Position numbers and translations under genes: made by a program. A DNA stretch of 64,000 nucleotides, from the NCBI GenBank assembly GCA_020747065.1, contig JAGMVK010000003.1:1178001-1242000 (forward strand), in the 5' to 3' direction. Position 1 is the first letter of the stretch. Each line of letters opens with the position of its first letter. The notes under the pieces are model-generated. The model saw only the letters and a list, made by a program, of their open reading frames with translations. It was not told the origin of the DNA and searched no databases. Positions 48,712 through 61,515 of the stretch are shown here, piece after piece. The DNA is from Cadophora sp. MPI-SDFR-AT-0126 (Eukaryota; Ascomycota; Leotiomycetes; Helotiales; Ploettnerulaceae).

Positions 48712-50668
48712 AATGAACACAAACCACAGCTACGAACAAAGCAAACACTAAATAGCGCCATCTACGAAGGCGTCGAAGGAACTTCAATACCCGTTGGTGG
48801 CGCCGCGCTACTAAATCTCTAGACTAACGCTTCTCGCGGGAATAAACAGAGAGGACGTGACAAGACAAGACAAGCGGGCGGGCGGGTGCAAGAAAACAAG
48901 ACCGGCCTAACCTGCTTATTCTTTAGGTCCAGCAGCTTTGAATCGTAAGTGGCAGATGGGAACTTCAGATTATTGTCCTTGGTATCGGTGCGCATTCCAT
49001 TCCTCAGTTGAGCTTCAGCTAGACTTTTCGAGGTTTAGATTGAGCAGGCAAGCAAGCAAGTAAAGACAATGCTTTCAATGCTTGCTTTGTTTGCTGTGCT
49101 CTCTCCCACTGCTCGCACTGCTTTGTTCTACCTTAACTTCCGTATGGTAATAACTAAACTTGCACGCTTCGAGTGCTACCTAGCACTACAGCAAGAGCTG
49201 GAGTACAATGTTATTACATTACAATAATACATACGTTTTTGCACCAAGTACCTACTTACCTACATGCCTGCTTGCCTGCCTGGCTGCCCTGCGTGTGCTT
49301 GTGCTTGTGCTGCTTGGTTGAATTTGCCCATTTTCCTTGCCAGCCTTGGCATTCGGATTGGCATTGGCACTGACTGGTATGGCATGCCTTTCACCAGAGA
49401 AGAGAGAAAGTCCCCTGCTCTGTTCTGCCCTGCCCGACCCTTCCCCATTCCCCTGTCTTTCTTTGGCCCGCCTCTTCTCTTCTCCTCCTCCTCCTCCTCT
49501 CAACACTACCGCTGCCACTCGGGCTAGCTGGGATCTTAAAAAGCCTCCACCACCACCACCCACCACAACCACAACCACTATCATTACCATCCCTACCCTT
49601 GCTTCTCCTCCATCATCCATCCACAACTGCATCCACAATCAAAATACCTCACCCCGGTCCATGTCCCGGTCCTTGACGTTGACGTTGCGATTAAAACCCA
49701 CCTTTAAACCGCCCCCCCGCTCCTCGACTGGACATAAGAGAACTTGAGAAAGGAAGATCATCCATATACTTCCCGCTTCTTCTCATCAATCGTCCTGTCT
49801 TTCTCCATCTTCACAGAATCATACACTACGAACCATACAGACTCGCCCCTCTCGCTGGAGAGATATACTATTGTTATTCCCAAAGGAGACTCTAAACACT
49901 CGAGCCCTCTGATCCTCTCCATTCCCAGCAAAACGCAACCGTCGATCACAACATATCTTCGGCCGCTTCGAACGCCATAACCTTACTTTACCATCCATAC
50001 CCACCCCCGAGGCCGAAACTACTTGGGTATTCTCCTATCGAAACGGAGATCACCACCAGACTGCCGAACTGCTTGACAGCTTCACTACTCTCGAAGCGGT
50101 ACCCAGCTTGGAGCTTAATCTCCAGGACCGCTTTGCTGTGTACGGCATCTCAGTCGTCAGTCCTGCATTAGAGGCGTCTTAGAGCAGCTTCAGAGCCCTC
50201 TCCTCGTCTTGTTTGCTGTCGATCCTTCCTGAAGGTATCATAAGCTCGCCTTTGGGCCCCACCCAAAACAGCAGAATCCCTCCCAAGCCCAATACGAATC
50301 CTAGACATTCAGGCGGACAGCTTCAGGCCCTACATCCCCTCCCTTCCACTCCGCCTTTCCTATCAGACGAATCGTAGTGCTTGAACGCCAATAACTACCT
50401 CATTCGACCAGTCGACCAACCACGCTCCTGGATTTTCTGACCGTCCCCTCTTCAGTATCAAGCACATAAAGAACGCTGATCCCACCCGTCAAACTTCACT
50501 GATCGTCTCTTTCCATCTTTGCTACTCCGAGAAAAGACAGCTCTCGACCGGACGAAAACCAACCTTCAACGGGATCTTGCATCTGATCCACGCGTTTTGA
50601 AACGTTGAACCCTTCTACTGTTGCATTGCACAGAAAGTCGTTACGATTGACCGCTCATCGTTTTAAGC

Positions 50669-51917
50669 ATGACTATGGCCATCGACAACCAACAACGCTT
50701 CGGCGGTATGAATTTTGACCACATGCCGTACCAAAATCCTCCTCAGTTCACCAACCCGTGGACCGCGACCTCGTCGCCCTCTCAAAACCACAGCCTCTAT
50801 GCCTCGCACAGCAATCTTCACCCAAACTTGGGTCTCGATATCAAGCACGAGCAACAACAGCAAGCTCCCCGTATGAATAGCACTGCTTCTATGGGATCAT
50901 ATGCCAGCGTACCAATCAGCGCGGCATCAGCAGGTAGCCCTCTCTTGGCGGATGTATATGGCTCACAGGATTTACTCACCATGCCCCAAGATTTGTTGAG
51001 TCCGTCTCGTTCTGTATCTACTGCATATGGAGACAACCACCACGCATACTCGAGCGCTCCGTCTCCAGCTCACAACGCCTACGCCCCTACGCCAACACCA
51101 TACGAGACCATGGGATATGCTCCAGCACCAGTCCGATCGACATATGCCATTCAGCAAGACAATTCCAGACGTCTATCACAACCGTCAGTACCCTCTAATT
51201 CTTTCCTCGATGTCTCGGAAGACGCGCAGCGCCATCGTCAGAACTCCCTTATTGACTTCAATGACAGAGGACTCCAAAATGAGTCAACACGAAGCTTCGG
51301 CGACGCTATCGATGCCAGCAGAGGTATGATTGCCATGAGCCAAAACACGCAAACCCCACGCAACATTTACGAAGCACAAGGAGGACGTGTGAGAGGATCA
51401 GGTGATGCTTATGGGTTCCCAACGACACACTCGAGCAATTCCTCAATATCTTCGTCAAGCAACTACCAAGCATACTTTGGCGGATCTGTCGACTCCTCAG
51501 TGAGTGACTATTCGAATGCTGGTTCTGACATCGAGTCTGTATCTTCGAGAACATTGCCGAGACCATCTGGTTTGATCAATGGAGGAATGCCGCCTGCGCC
51601 AGCATCGATGATGGGGCAATTCAGTTCAAAGGTGTCGTCCAGCACACAGAAGAAGCACAAGTGCAAGGTTTGCGACAAGCGGTTCACACGTCCAAGTTCG
51701 TTGCAAACACATATGTACAGCCATACTGGCGAGAAGCGTGAGTTCCGAGCATACCCCTTCCCAAGACCTTTACTAATATGCAGTAGCATTTTGCTGCGAA
51801 GTTGAGGGTTGTGGACGCCACTTCTCAGTTGTCTCAAACTTGCGCAGACATCGCAAAGTTCACAAGGGCGAGGCCCGATCAGACGCGGGATCAGAAGATC
51901 ATCACTCCGATGATTAG
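50669..51917 (+). CDS. flbC: FlbC-like C2H2 zinc-finger transcription factor
   Basis: Two exons, 50669-51737 and 51787-51917, encode 399 residues. The first 330 residues are Ser/Pro/Gln/Asn-rich and probably disordered. Two C2H2 fingers lie at the C-terminus: HKCKVCDKRFTRPSSLQTH and then CEVEGCGRHFSVVSNLRRH, joined by TGEKP. This pair matches my memory of Aspergillus FlbC, an activator of conidiation genes; other related C2H2 factors cannot be excluded without alignment. The 49-bp intron interrupts the linker codon for Pro and ends in CAGTAG: the distal AG gives TGEKPF, while the proximal AG stays in frame and gives TGEKLAF. The protein ends with an acidic SEDHHSDD tail. Large spacers on both sides suggest complex regulation. 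Confidence 0.82.
51781..51786 (+). other. NAGNAG tandem splice acceptor in the zinc-finger linker
   Basis: CAGTAG ends the intron. The TACTAAT branch site (A near 51776) is only 7 to 10 nt upstream of the two AGs. Both choices keep frame. Confidence 0.75.
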
Positions 51918-53028
51918 TGGCTCGCGACGCTTTTTGCGTACTGTTTATATTTACTTTGGCTTGTGGCCTCTTGAACGCCCCAAAAGTCGGTCAGATGTCG
52001 GATTACGCTTTTGGCATTTCTTGTCGATTATGTTTGCGATATCCCTCGGCGCGTGTTTGATATCCCCAATGTGCGGGAAGTTGGCTTGTTTTTCGCCAAT
52101 ACCCGATTTTTTTTGCTCGTTTTGTGCTTTTGCTTCTAGATGAACCTATTCTGTTCTAATACTTTCGCTGAGAGGACATACGCCTAATGTGGTGGTCCTG
52201 TGGAATATGGGAAATCACTCGCAAGAGTGTTGATTTACATGGCGTTAAAGGACTTGCGAATCCCGATGATGGTATGACGATGACGGGATGTGTTGTACAA
52301 TAGCTGCCTTTGTTTTGTTCCACCCTCGTTACATATACCCCTTCGGCTTGATGGTGGGCTATAGCACAGACAGTCACTACGACTAGATTAATGTTACAAT
52401 ATTAGAATCATCACGAAGGCGATGTACTTTTCTGAGAATGTAGACATTGCATGATGTTTGGCCTCTTTTCAATTTGGCGGATAGCGCGCTGGGCGGCAGG
52501 TTGGATACTGGCTGGATGTCTAAACATTGCCACTGCCATCGTTCTTTTCGTCACCGCTTCTTCAACCCCTTTTCACATTTCGTTCACTTCACCAAAGTGC
52601 CTTTTTCCAATGCCCACCCTACCGGCCGTTAAACGTCTATCTTCGGCTGTGAAAGTTTCTCGCTCCCCCCAAAAAATTGAAATTGCAGGACAAGAACCAC
52701 CCCTCAACCCCACCCATCACCACGTCCTCAAATGGCAAAAACCAGCAATCGGGCAGCGCAGAAGCGCTGATCATTACCCTAAAACCTTACACACATCGCC
52801 GACCACGGACGAGGAGAGAAGGCCGCATCTGCAAAAAGCCTTCGTAGCTAGATCTCGTGACGGATGGATCTGATATGATATGATACGACAGGGGCCCCGG
52901 TCGAAATGACGGCAACTCTCTCCGCTCCAGAGACACATGAAACGCAGCCCTGTCGAAAGAACATCGAGGGAAGTGGTGGAGACGTTCTACGGAACAGCCT
53001 AAAGGGGGGTGCGGGTGCTTGGCATAAT

Positions 53029-53044
53029 GGATGGATGGATGGAT
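53029..53044. repeat. GGAT microsatellite
   Basis: Four units, read directly. Confidence 0.85.
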
Positions 53045-53143
53045 GTTGTGGCCAGCGTTGCATCGCGAATGATGCCTGCGCCATCCCTGCCTCCTCGCCT
53101 CGCCTTGAGCACTGGGGAGGGAGAGTGAGGTATGGAAGGTAAG

Positions 53144-53167
53144 TGGGTGAGTGAGTGAGTGAGTGAG
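53144..53167. repeat. GTGA microsatellite
   Basis: About five to six units, read directly. Confidence 0.85.
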
Positions 53168-56100
53168 GCGAGCCAGAATGATGAAATTACCTGCTCCTCA
53201 CAACCGAGAAGGCATGGCACGCACTTCAAACCGAGGTGAAGTTGAAGTTAAACTAAGCGAGGCCGTTCATCAAATTCAATCAATCAGACCAGCCGTATGA
53301 AACGGGCGATGATCCGGTAGGTGCAGTGTTGGAGACGATGCGCGTGTGGTGGCGGAGGTACATCTCCCTCCTATGGTCTGTCTGGTGGGCTATTTCCGTC
53401 CTACTCTCCAAACCACTGATTATGAGGTAAACTGCCAAGAAGGATGTATCGATGCGCGTATGCACTCTTTTTGATCTTGAGATGCGACCAGTTTCGCTGG
53501 TGCGGGGAAGAAGTCTGGTTGTGACGATGGATAACATCATCGTCAAGCACGTCGGCCGGTCGCCGCCATCCAAACGGCTCTGCGACAGAATTGGGAGGAC
53601 AAGGCGCAAGCCTCGGGGGCATCTCATTCGCATCCGATGCCACTTCTCCGCCAGAACCTGCTTTCCAATTGGTCGTCCGATGCTATCTACATCCACGAAA
53701 GTATATGCATATCGACAACCTTTCAGGGACGTCCACCTCCACCTACCCTGAAGAAGCCTTATCTAGAATTCTCGTCTCTTACTGGCGGTGCTGAACTCCC
53801 CATGATGTTGCTTGCAGAGCCAGTCCTGCAAGATGAAGCCACGACCACCAGCATCACGATAATCTCTCCGGCCTCACTGGATAGATTTTCAGGGTCCAAA
53901 GTGAGAGCGCCCACCGGGGTGCGGGATGATGCCGTAATGACACGCTTTCATCGCGAGCAGCCAATTAGAGTTGACGAGATATGCTGAAATGTGCGACGTC
54001 GTCGAGGCGAATGAGACTATGAGGTCGGTGGCGCCTGCAGCCAGCCAGGATTTGAGCGCAGGGATGGGATGGAGGATCGTGAGAGCGGACAGACGGCTTG
54101 ACCCGGTAAGCATGCACGCAACGGTGTGGGTGTGGTCGTGACGGTGTGTGTGTATAAAGCGTCTTTGATCACCTGAACGCAGAACGAAACAAAACAATAA
54201 TGTCATGGAAGGGGCCAAGCCGTCTCGATGGACATGCTGAACCTATCATTCTGAAAACGACGTATGTGTGAGTGAGAGTGAGGCGGACAAGACGCTCCCA
54301 TCACATTCTCTAGACGTCTAGTTGCTAATTCGCTTGTAGTGTGACAGGGGCATCTGAATCCGCTAAATACACCCTCTCTAGACAGTGAGACCATACAATT
54401 TCCGTACGACATCCAAAGCATGGTCCGAAGATGTCTCTGGGAATTCCCAAAGCCTTGGGAATGTAAGTTGACTGATGATCTGCGATCTGCGACAAAGGTG
54501 CTCTTTGACAGAGCTGTCTCCGTCGTTAAGATTTGTACCTGTCAAACGCCCTAGCGGCATTCCAAAAACTGGGGACCGCATGCTTGGTTCTGCTCTAGCT
54601 GTTTGATCGATATGGGGATTTCCCTTTTCGAATATGACAAGTTAAATCGAGGTACAAAAGCTCGTTTGGGTTCCGACCCGTTGTTGGTTTGATAAGAAAA
54701 TCTCTTCGAGGAGGAAAGTCCCGTGAATGGCCAGGAACATCTAAGACATTCGCTCAGTGAACTCTCTCGGGTTTTGGCCAACCAGTTCCCATTCTCATTC
54801 AGGCTTTAGGCTTCAATTTCTCGGGTAAGCACTTCGAAGTCCCGAGGGCTTGGGAACTTGGGCTCGTACTTCTCGAGCTGAGGTTACATGCTGTGGAAAT
54901 CGCGTACCACTCGACTAGCTTTAAACTTCCTCCAGGGGAAAGAGTAAGCCCAAGAAATTTGTAAACAAGCACCGGGGAAAGACAACAATTGCCTGCTTGG
55001 TTGCCGCAGAACTCTCTTGTGGAAGAGCGGGAATAACCTGACGATACTTTCGGTGCCACCGAGTGAACACGAGAGGAGCGTAAGACGGTGATAGCTCCGT
55101 CAGGTGGGAAATGAAATGCATGCGTACGTGTCCTTCGAAGGTGTACATCACGGGAATGCAGAGATCTGGATCTTCTCGTCCTCGTTCCGACCCAATCAAT
55201 AATGTAAATTTTCAGATTGGCTCCTGGCAGCATTGCCAACGAGGGCATACCTACAAGAAAAATATGTCGCGTATGGTTCCTCAGCATTGAAAAGTGAACA
55301 AAGCTCCTCTCCTCCTCTCATCGACACCTCGGCTCGTCGACCTCGACTTTCGTATAACTTACGAGATCCAATTGATTGGATTCATAGGCTTGTTGTTATG
55401 ATACACAGATGTGGGGACGTTGCACAACAGTGTGGTTTGTGCACTGGCAGCGTTTGTTGGGACGGGTTGGCGTTGCCGTTCTCCCTTTTTCTCAGTTCGC
55501 GTATGGTGCTTTGAAGAATGAGTTCGCCGACTTTGTGCATATGCGGAAGGAATATTTAGATTATTGCTGCGTAAGTCTTGAGACAATTCGGAAATCGTCG
55601 CCGTTGGTAAGGAATGTGATGTTGTTGTTCTTTCCTTTTTGGGATTGGTGAATGAGTTGAGGCTAGCCATAGCTTCGAGGCGAAAAGCGCAACAGAAGAG
55701 GCCGATCTATGCCCTTGACCAGGAAAGATGTGAGAAAATCTCAAATACTGTACGGCTATTCTTTTTCCACCGGGAACACTCATCCAGCATGCTCGGGTTC
55801 TTTTCTCGTTACACTGACTTCTTTGTCGGGCCTCGAGGCATGAAGAAGTTGGCACTCGTCTGTTGAATAGATTGACTGGAAAGTGCTGGAACAGTTTCTG
55901 GAAGCTTCGCCTTCGTGAAGTCAATTGTTAGTCGCGAAGCTCATGGGCCTTTTTGTCTCATTCCGAACAAAAGTTGGCGGGAATTTACTGCTGGCTGCCT
56001 TTGTAACAAAGTTGAGGTACTTCAAAGAGAACGCTGTTAAAGAAACCTCTCGAGCTAAACCTCCTCTGTACAGGAACCATTCCCCGATTGAGGAATCCAC

Positions 56101-56871
56101 AGGCCTCTAGTCTTGTCAACCTGAATGATATCATGGAACCGGACGCTGACTCGTCCAAGTCAACGCCCCAACACGCATGGTAAATTGTGAAGCAAACGAG
56201 TAACACAATTTAATGAGATGAGATAGATGAGCCAGCATCAGACTTTAGATCACTCTATATTCTAGGAGAATGTAGCCAATTTGGGCTTCGATGACACTAG
56301 GAATGGTTTCCCCGAGGCAAAGTGCGACGAGGAAATCCAAGTTTACCGGTATCGAAAGAACAACAATAGCAAATCACTGAATATATAATTGTTCAGAACT
56401 TTGCTGATATATTGGAAATGGAACTTCACCCTGGTGCAGTTTTAATCTCCGGTTCAATTATACTTACTGCAGCCTACGGATTTGCTCTGGTGCGACAGAT
56501 GAGGATATGTGAGTGGTCAATGCCAAAACGGCGCGCCAGATATTCACTCGAGATCGTGGTTTCAGGGGTTTGACCTTGATTAAGAAAGACTTAAGATGAG
56601 TATGCCGGAACGAACTCTTCAGTAGACCTTGGCGGCCAGAGACAACAGCAAAAGTACTTCGGCGAATTTGGACAATTGAATCAAAGGTCAGGGGTTTATA
56701 ACTCACAGCGGGTTTCGGTCAAAATTCGCATGGAGTCCTGGGAAATTTCAGTAAATGCCTGGAAAGAATACTTTGATTCTGGTCACCTCCTCTACCTGCT
56801 CCCACGCCCACATTTATACATTGATCCTAATTTACACCCGTGAACGCCATTGAATGCTTCAACCCCCCAAC

Positions 56872-59800
56872 TCAAATGACAATCGCCAATTCTGGTCTGT
56901 GCATCTTCTCGTCGTCCAGATTTGGGTAATATGGAACCATCGCATCGGCAACCTGGACGTAGGTTGATCGGTAGATTTTCCAGTATGGCTCGCGAACCTT
57001 TCGTGCTGGATGCATCAAGCCGGCGTAGATGTAATTCATGACGATGCCCGGACCGACTGCCATTCTGATTGCCTCAATTGCCTCTATGATACGGTCGATA
57101 ACGTGGGGACTGGTTTCGAAAAGGTTGGGCCATAGCAGATTAAGGAGATGTACCATTGCATCCTCGCATCCAAGACCTACGACTCCTAGGGCGCAGCTCT
57201 TGACCACTGCGGCAGCAGTTTGTCGATGGACTTGATCCCGGTCGATAAGGGCATCCTCAAGCAAAGGAGTGACAGCATAGACGTAATCTTTAGCCATTTC
57301 TCCAATGTACTCGAAGAGGAAAGAAAGTGACTTCAAGACGCCGTTCTGGACGTTCAACTCGGGCACTCGGTATTCGTTCATCAAAGCTGGAAGGACAGTA
57401 AAAGGTGCGCAGGTTTCGGCAACAATACCAATAGCAACAGCTGTGCAGACTCGGGATTGACGTTCTTGGACTCGAAGATTGTTGAGAAGTGTAGCCAGGA
57501 CATCCTGAGGTCCAATTGCCTTGGCAATGAAACCGAAAGTGTTGTTGGCTGCTCGACGAATACCCTTCTTGTGGGCCTTGAGCATATCAAGCAGTTCGAA
57601 GCAGATTCTCATCCACTCTCTTGCATTAACACTCTCTGGTCCACGGTCTGCAATGCGTCCGACCAAATCAACACAATTTTCTTGACACTTTTCGTGCCTA
57701 TTCCGCAGAATGGGTGTCAGACGGGGAAGAAGGTCCTTGATCGGAGGTTGCATTTGGTTGATACCTACAACCGAAACAATGGATCGTAATGCACCAAGAA
57801 TGGATCCGAGGACTTCGGGATACTCTTCACCGAGGTATTCATAAAGAACGACACCAAGCTTAGCCATCAGAGCGTCCTCACCGCACTGCTTCATGACCAT
57901 TGCAACCCGGGAAATAAGATCGGCAGCTTGCTGTCGGACAGTCGCAGATTTGTTGTTCAGGCGCCAGAGAATAGTACTGACGATCTGTGGTAGGTAAGGC
58001 TTGCACCGAGTCCCGAGGGCGTTGACCACAGTTCCAAATCCGTTCAACATGACAATATCCTCTACGCTTTGCTCCTGGAACGAGTGCAGGATACCGTCGA
58101 TAAGTCGTTCCTCCAACCGTTCTCCAATATCTGCCGCACCCAAGCTTGCGACAACCTTCTCAATTGTCTCCACAGTCATCTTCCGATAAGCCTCACTTTC
58201 ATCCTTAAGATTGTTCACGATCCTCTCAACGATCTCACTAACGCCAACCTTCTGGCCTAGGTCGACAGTTGTTTCCACGACTTGACGGTAGTTGCGCTTA
58301 TCCATGGCCATTCGACGAACCCAGAAGCATTTGAAGAATTCGTCCAGAAGATTCTCCTTCAGATATCCCGCTGTGACACCATCTGTGCTTGCACATTGAG
58401 ATACTACTTTGAGCACCACTTTCTTCATTTCCTCATCCGGGGATGAGAATTCTCTCAACAGGATTTCCAAAATCTGGCCCGTGTAATAGTTGGCGAATTC
58501 TTCGTCCATAAGAGGTATAATGTACCCGACTGCTTTCAGGAAACCAGCGAGACCTCTTCCACGCTGTCGTCTAGAAATCAGTCAGTGATGTGATACTTTC
58601 AATGTTAGTGACCGAAAGAAAACTTGTACGTACCGTGCTCCGGTCCATAGCGGATGCAGAATGTCTTCAAAGCTCTCGATACCATAAGGGCTGGCTGCTT
58701 CAGCAAGTGCTGCAATAGCCAAACTTGTGACGGTTCGGACTTTGGTCTGGTCATCATTCAAACATCCACCAATGCAGTCAACAAGTCCTTTCAGATGAGG
58801 AAGAACAGCACAACCCATGAGAATTGGGATTTGCTGAACAATCTTGACTCCGGTGTGTCTGGCTTGCCAGGATTTTTTACTTCGACAGACAGCCCTCAAG
58901 AATGGGAGAAGGGCAGGTATGCCAAGAGCGGATGCGACAACCGCGAACGCTCTTGCTGTCGTATTTCGCACGTACTCATCAACGTGATCAATATCTGGAC
59001 GCATGGTGCTGATCATGTGTGCAAGTCCAGCGGCCTTACTAAGATTGGAGATAATTTCTCGGCCTTCCACTCTGGCGTAATAATCCTGATCGATGAGCAA
59101 AGGCTCGATGACGACCAAGATCTTGTGCACGTAGGGGCGAACAAGCTCATCGAGCTTGTAGAGCACTCGATCAATGACCTTGACAAGCAAATGTCTCTCT
59201 TGATCTTCCAGGGTCTTTTCCATAAGCAGAGGCAGTATTTGGTTAAAAAGGGGACCGGCGCCGAATTGGCGGGCATTGTCCGTAAGTTGACGAAGGGCTG
59301 TTTTTCGCATTGGTGGAGTACCATTCTTGACCTTCAGTAATAGTCTCATGATCTTTCGTTCTTTCAATTCCTCCACACTCATAGTGTTCTCGTCACTTCC
59401 ATCCGTAAGTTTTCCAAAATAAGCCATATCTTCGGCCTTGAAGAATTGCAAGTCGCCCACTCCAGGAATTTCATTTGGAAGCTGCTTTCCGCCAGTCCTG
59501 GCACTATCTGGATCCTGCATCATGAAGCCTCCAAACCCTGCAGAGCCACCGGCTGGGACGGGTGTAGCCATGAGCTTTTGTGCTGCAGTTCTGATAGGGG
59601 CATATCCAGGTGGAGGTTCGAGAATCTTGTATCCTTCACTTGGAAGCATCATGTCTAATTCCTCATCTGATAACCAGGCATTCCGCATCGATATGTCGGT
59701 TCCGAAAGCACTGGGCATGACAGGACCTCCTATCTGCGAAGGATGCATTGGAGTTACAAGTCCTTGGTTCCCAATTGGTGTTGCTGCTGGTGCTTGATCC

Positions 59801-60612
59801 CATCGGGATCTTCTTCTAGGGGTATCGTCCACAGCTGCACCTCCGATGCTTGGTGTTTGATCCCATCTTGAGCGCTTGATCTTTGTCTCCGTGGGTTGGG
59901 TGGCAGCATCCGCAGAGTCCGAAGTAACATCCCATCGTTGTTTTCTCTTTCGACCGACCGCAACCTCTGTAGAGCCTGCGTCCCTGTTTTCTTTGTCGCT
60001 GAGTGAGCTGGTGGCATCCGTGAGCGTAGCCTGGTGATGCACAATCTCTCCATTTGCCGCTTTCTCTTCGATAGCTCTCTGAACCCTTTCTTCTTCTCTC
60101 TCTAGGTCTCTCCGTGCCATAATATCGCGATAACTATCTCCATCATCTGCTGCTCCTGCTTGTCTATTCGCTGCGAAAGGGTCGGCTCGTGTTGGAGTAA
60201 GGACTCGGTTGAAGCGTTTTTTCTGATAATCGGTCTCACGATCGGCAATGCGTGCACTCTTCTCTCTTCCTAGGAGGATGTCCTCTTCTTCAACTCCGTT
60301 GCCATGGGCGAACTCATTCATCTGGTCTTTCGAAGCGGTATATTGTCCTACTAGCCGCCTGCTAGTATCCTCCTCCATCGCCATATCATCATCGCCATCT
60401 GTGACAGCAATCGAGGTGTTGTAACCCGCAAACTTGTCGCCTCCATCACGCTCGTACAGAGTGGTATCGAAGCTATCCGTCAGGGAGGCCTTGGTGGAGA
60501 CATCAGTTCGCTGATTAGATGGATCAAATGTCTTTGATCCCTTCTTACCAGCAGAAGCGGCATTCCGCTCAGCCTGAAGCTTCCTAATCGTGTCGAAGTC
60601 GGCGTCGGACAT
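56872..60612 (-). CDS. SF3B1: Splicing factor 3B subunit 1 (SF3B1/Prp10/Hsh155)
   Basis: Two exons on the minus strand, 60612-58634 and 58570-56872, are joined across a 63-bp intron to give 1225 residues. The N-terminus holds three Trp motifs of the U2AF-ligand (ULM) type, [17 protein letters not shown] and RSRWDQAPA, at about residues 226, 250 and 270. The rest is the HEAT-repeat superhelix, very close to the human protein, with [44 protein letters not shown] and [21 protein letters not shown]3B1 is the U2 snRNP subunit that clamps the branch-site helix. The frame extends upstream to 60699 without an ATG, so either the ATG at 60612 ([13 protein letters not shown]) is the start or a short upstream exon exists. 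Confidence 0.95.
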
Positions 60613-61515
60613 GTTGGCTGGCGATGAATTGCTGTTGTCTGGGGCGCTTTTGTCTTGCCTGAACGCGGTTTGAAGATCGAGGTTGACTTTTGACGCCAAA
60701 GCTAGCCTCAGTAGTACTAGCTTTGATACAACTCACGTGATATGGAAGATTGAGTTAGAGAATGTTCTTTTTCGTTCCTATGGTTGGAAATCAATGATAA
60801 GATTACAACTGGAATTTCTATGACTTGCATGTTCGTGGTAGCTATGCCCACCAGTGTTGATGTTCGGATGTTGAACGTGGTGTTGTGCTTCGGCGTTCAT
60901 TGCCCCCTCCCCATGATATTGGGGTACAACAAATGTTCTCTTTAGGGCTGGGTATTTTAGATGCGTGGCACCATAGACTAATGGCTGACTCGTCTGGGAG
61001 CACCAGCCCCTATCCAGGGCAAGAAGGGGGCAATGTCAACAAAACCTCCTTTACCAAGCTTGTCCATGAAGCCAATGCCCCTACAGCTCCCACTCACGAT
61101 ACCTTTGATTGTGCCACCGAAGATCAACGTTAATCGGTATGCCAAGCACCTACATCTGAGGCACAGCCAGCGCTTTGCCGCTTGCGCCACTCTGGGCTGG
61201 AAAGAGCCTCGACAACAGCCTTGAGTTTCGTAAAATACCCAGAAACTGCAAGCCCCGCTTGGCAGGCAGAATAAAATGATGGGGAAGCGTTGGTGTATAT
61301 AAATTCGGACAAGTCATCGTGGTACAGCTGCTCCAACATCTGTACACAGGAGCCACGAGACATCTGAAGTCTTACCTCTGCCACTACTCGAAGTCAATTC
61401 GCCCTTGACATACATTGGCTTAGTATAGATTGTTGCCCTAAGTCTATACTGCACTGCATCAAGTACGAAGCTCCATTGACAGAGTCACCCACTGCAATTT
61501 ACCTGACCGAGTACT
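60613..61515. other. Divergent spacer between SF3B1 and a small gene
   Basis: About 0.9 kb. It contains the palindrome TCACGTGA at 60733-60740, a strong match to a Cbf1-type bHLH site, about 120 bp upstream of the SF3B1 start. No gene recognised. Confidence 0.55.
60733..60740. promoter_or_regulatory. TCACGTGA palindrome upstream of SF3B1
   Basis: Eight-base palindrome containing CACGTG; matches the known Cbf1 consensus in yeast. Its use here is inferred. Confidence 0.4.

Larger units (their letters stand above)
41660..50668. other. Gene-poor region upstream of the FlbC-like gene, 9 kb
   Basis: The longest spacer in the window. No conserved protein, transposase or tRNA was recognised; open frames up to 184 codons (for example 46268-45714, -) have biased, low-complexity composition. 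Simple repeats are frequent (listed). The last kilobase, from about 49.6 kb, is pyrimidine-rich with several upstream ATGs and looks like promoter plus a long 5' leader. I infer extended regulatory DNA for a developmental gene. Confidence 0.5.
51918..56871. other. Gene-poor region between FlbC-like and SF3B1 genes, 5 kb
   Basis: Tail-to-tail spacer. Frames of 138 codons (53696-53280, -) and 162 codons (55287-54799, -) have no recognisable motif, and both strands are open in places, suggesting chance. GGAT and GTGA microsatellites lie at 53029-53044 and 53144-53167. Confidence 0.5.

Noticed and set aside
53280..53696. 138-codon minus-strand frame
   Set aside because: Arg/Thr-rich, unrecognisable, and overlapped by open frames on the other strand.
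54799..55287. 162-codon minus-strand frame
   Set aside because: Ser/Arg-rich without domains; no splice partners seen. Could be revisited with transcript data.
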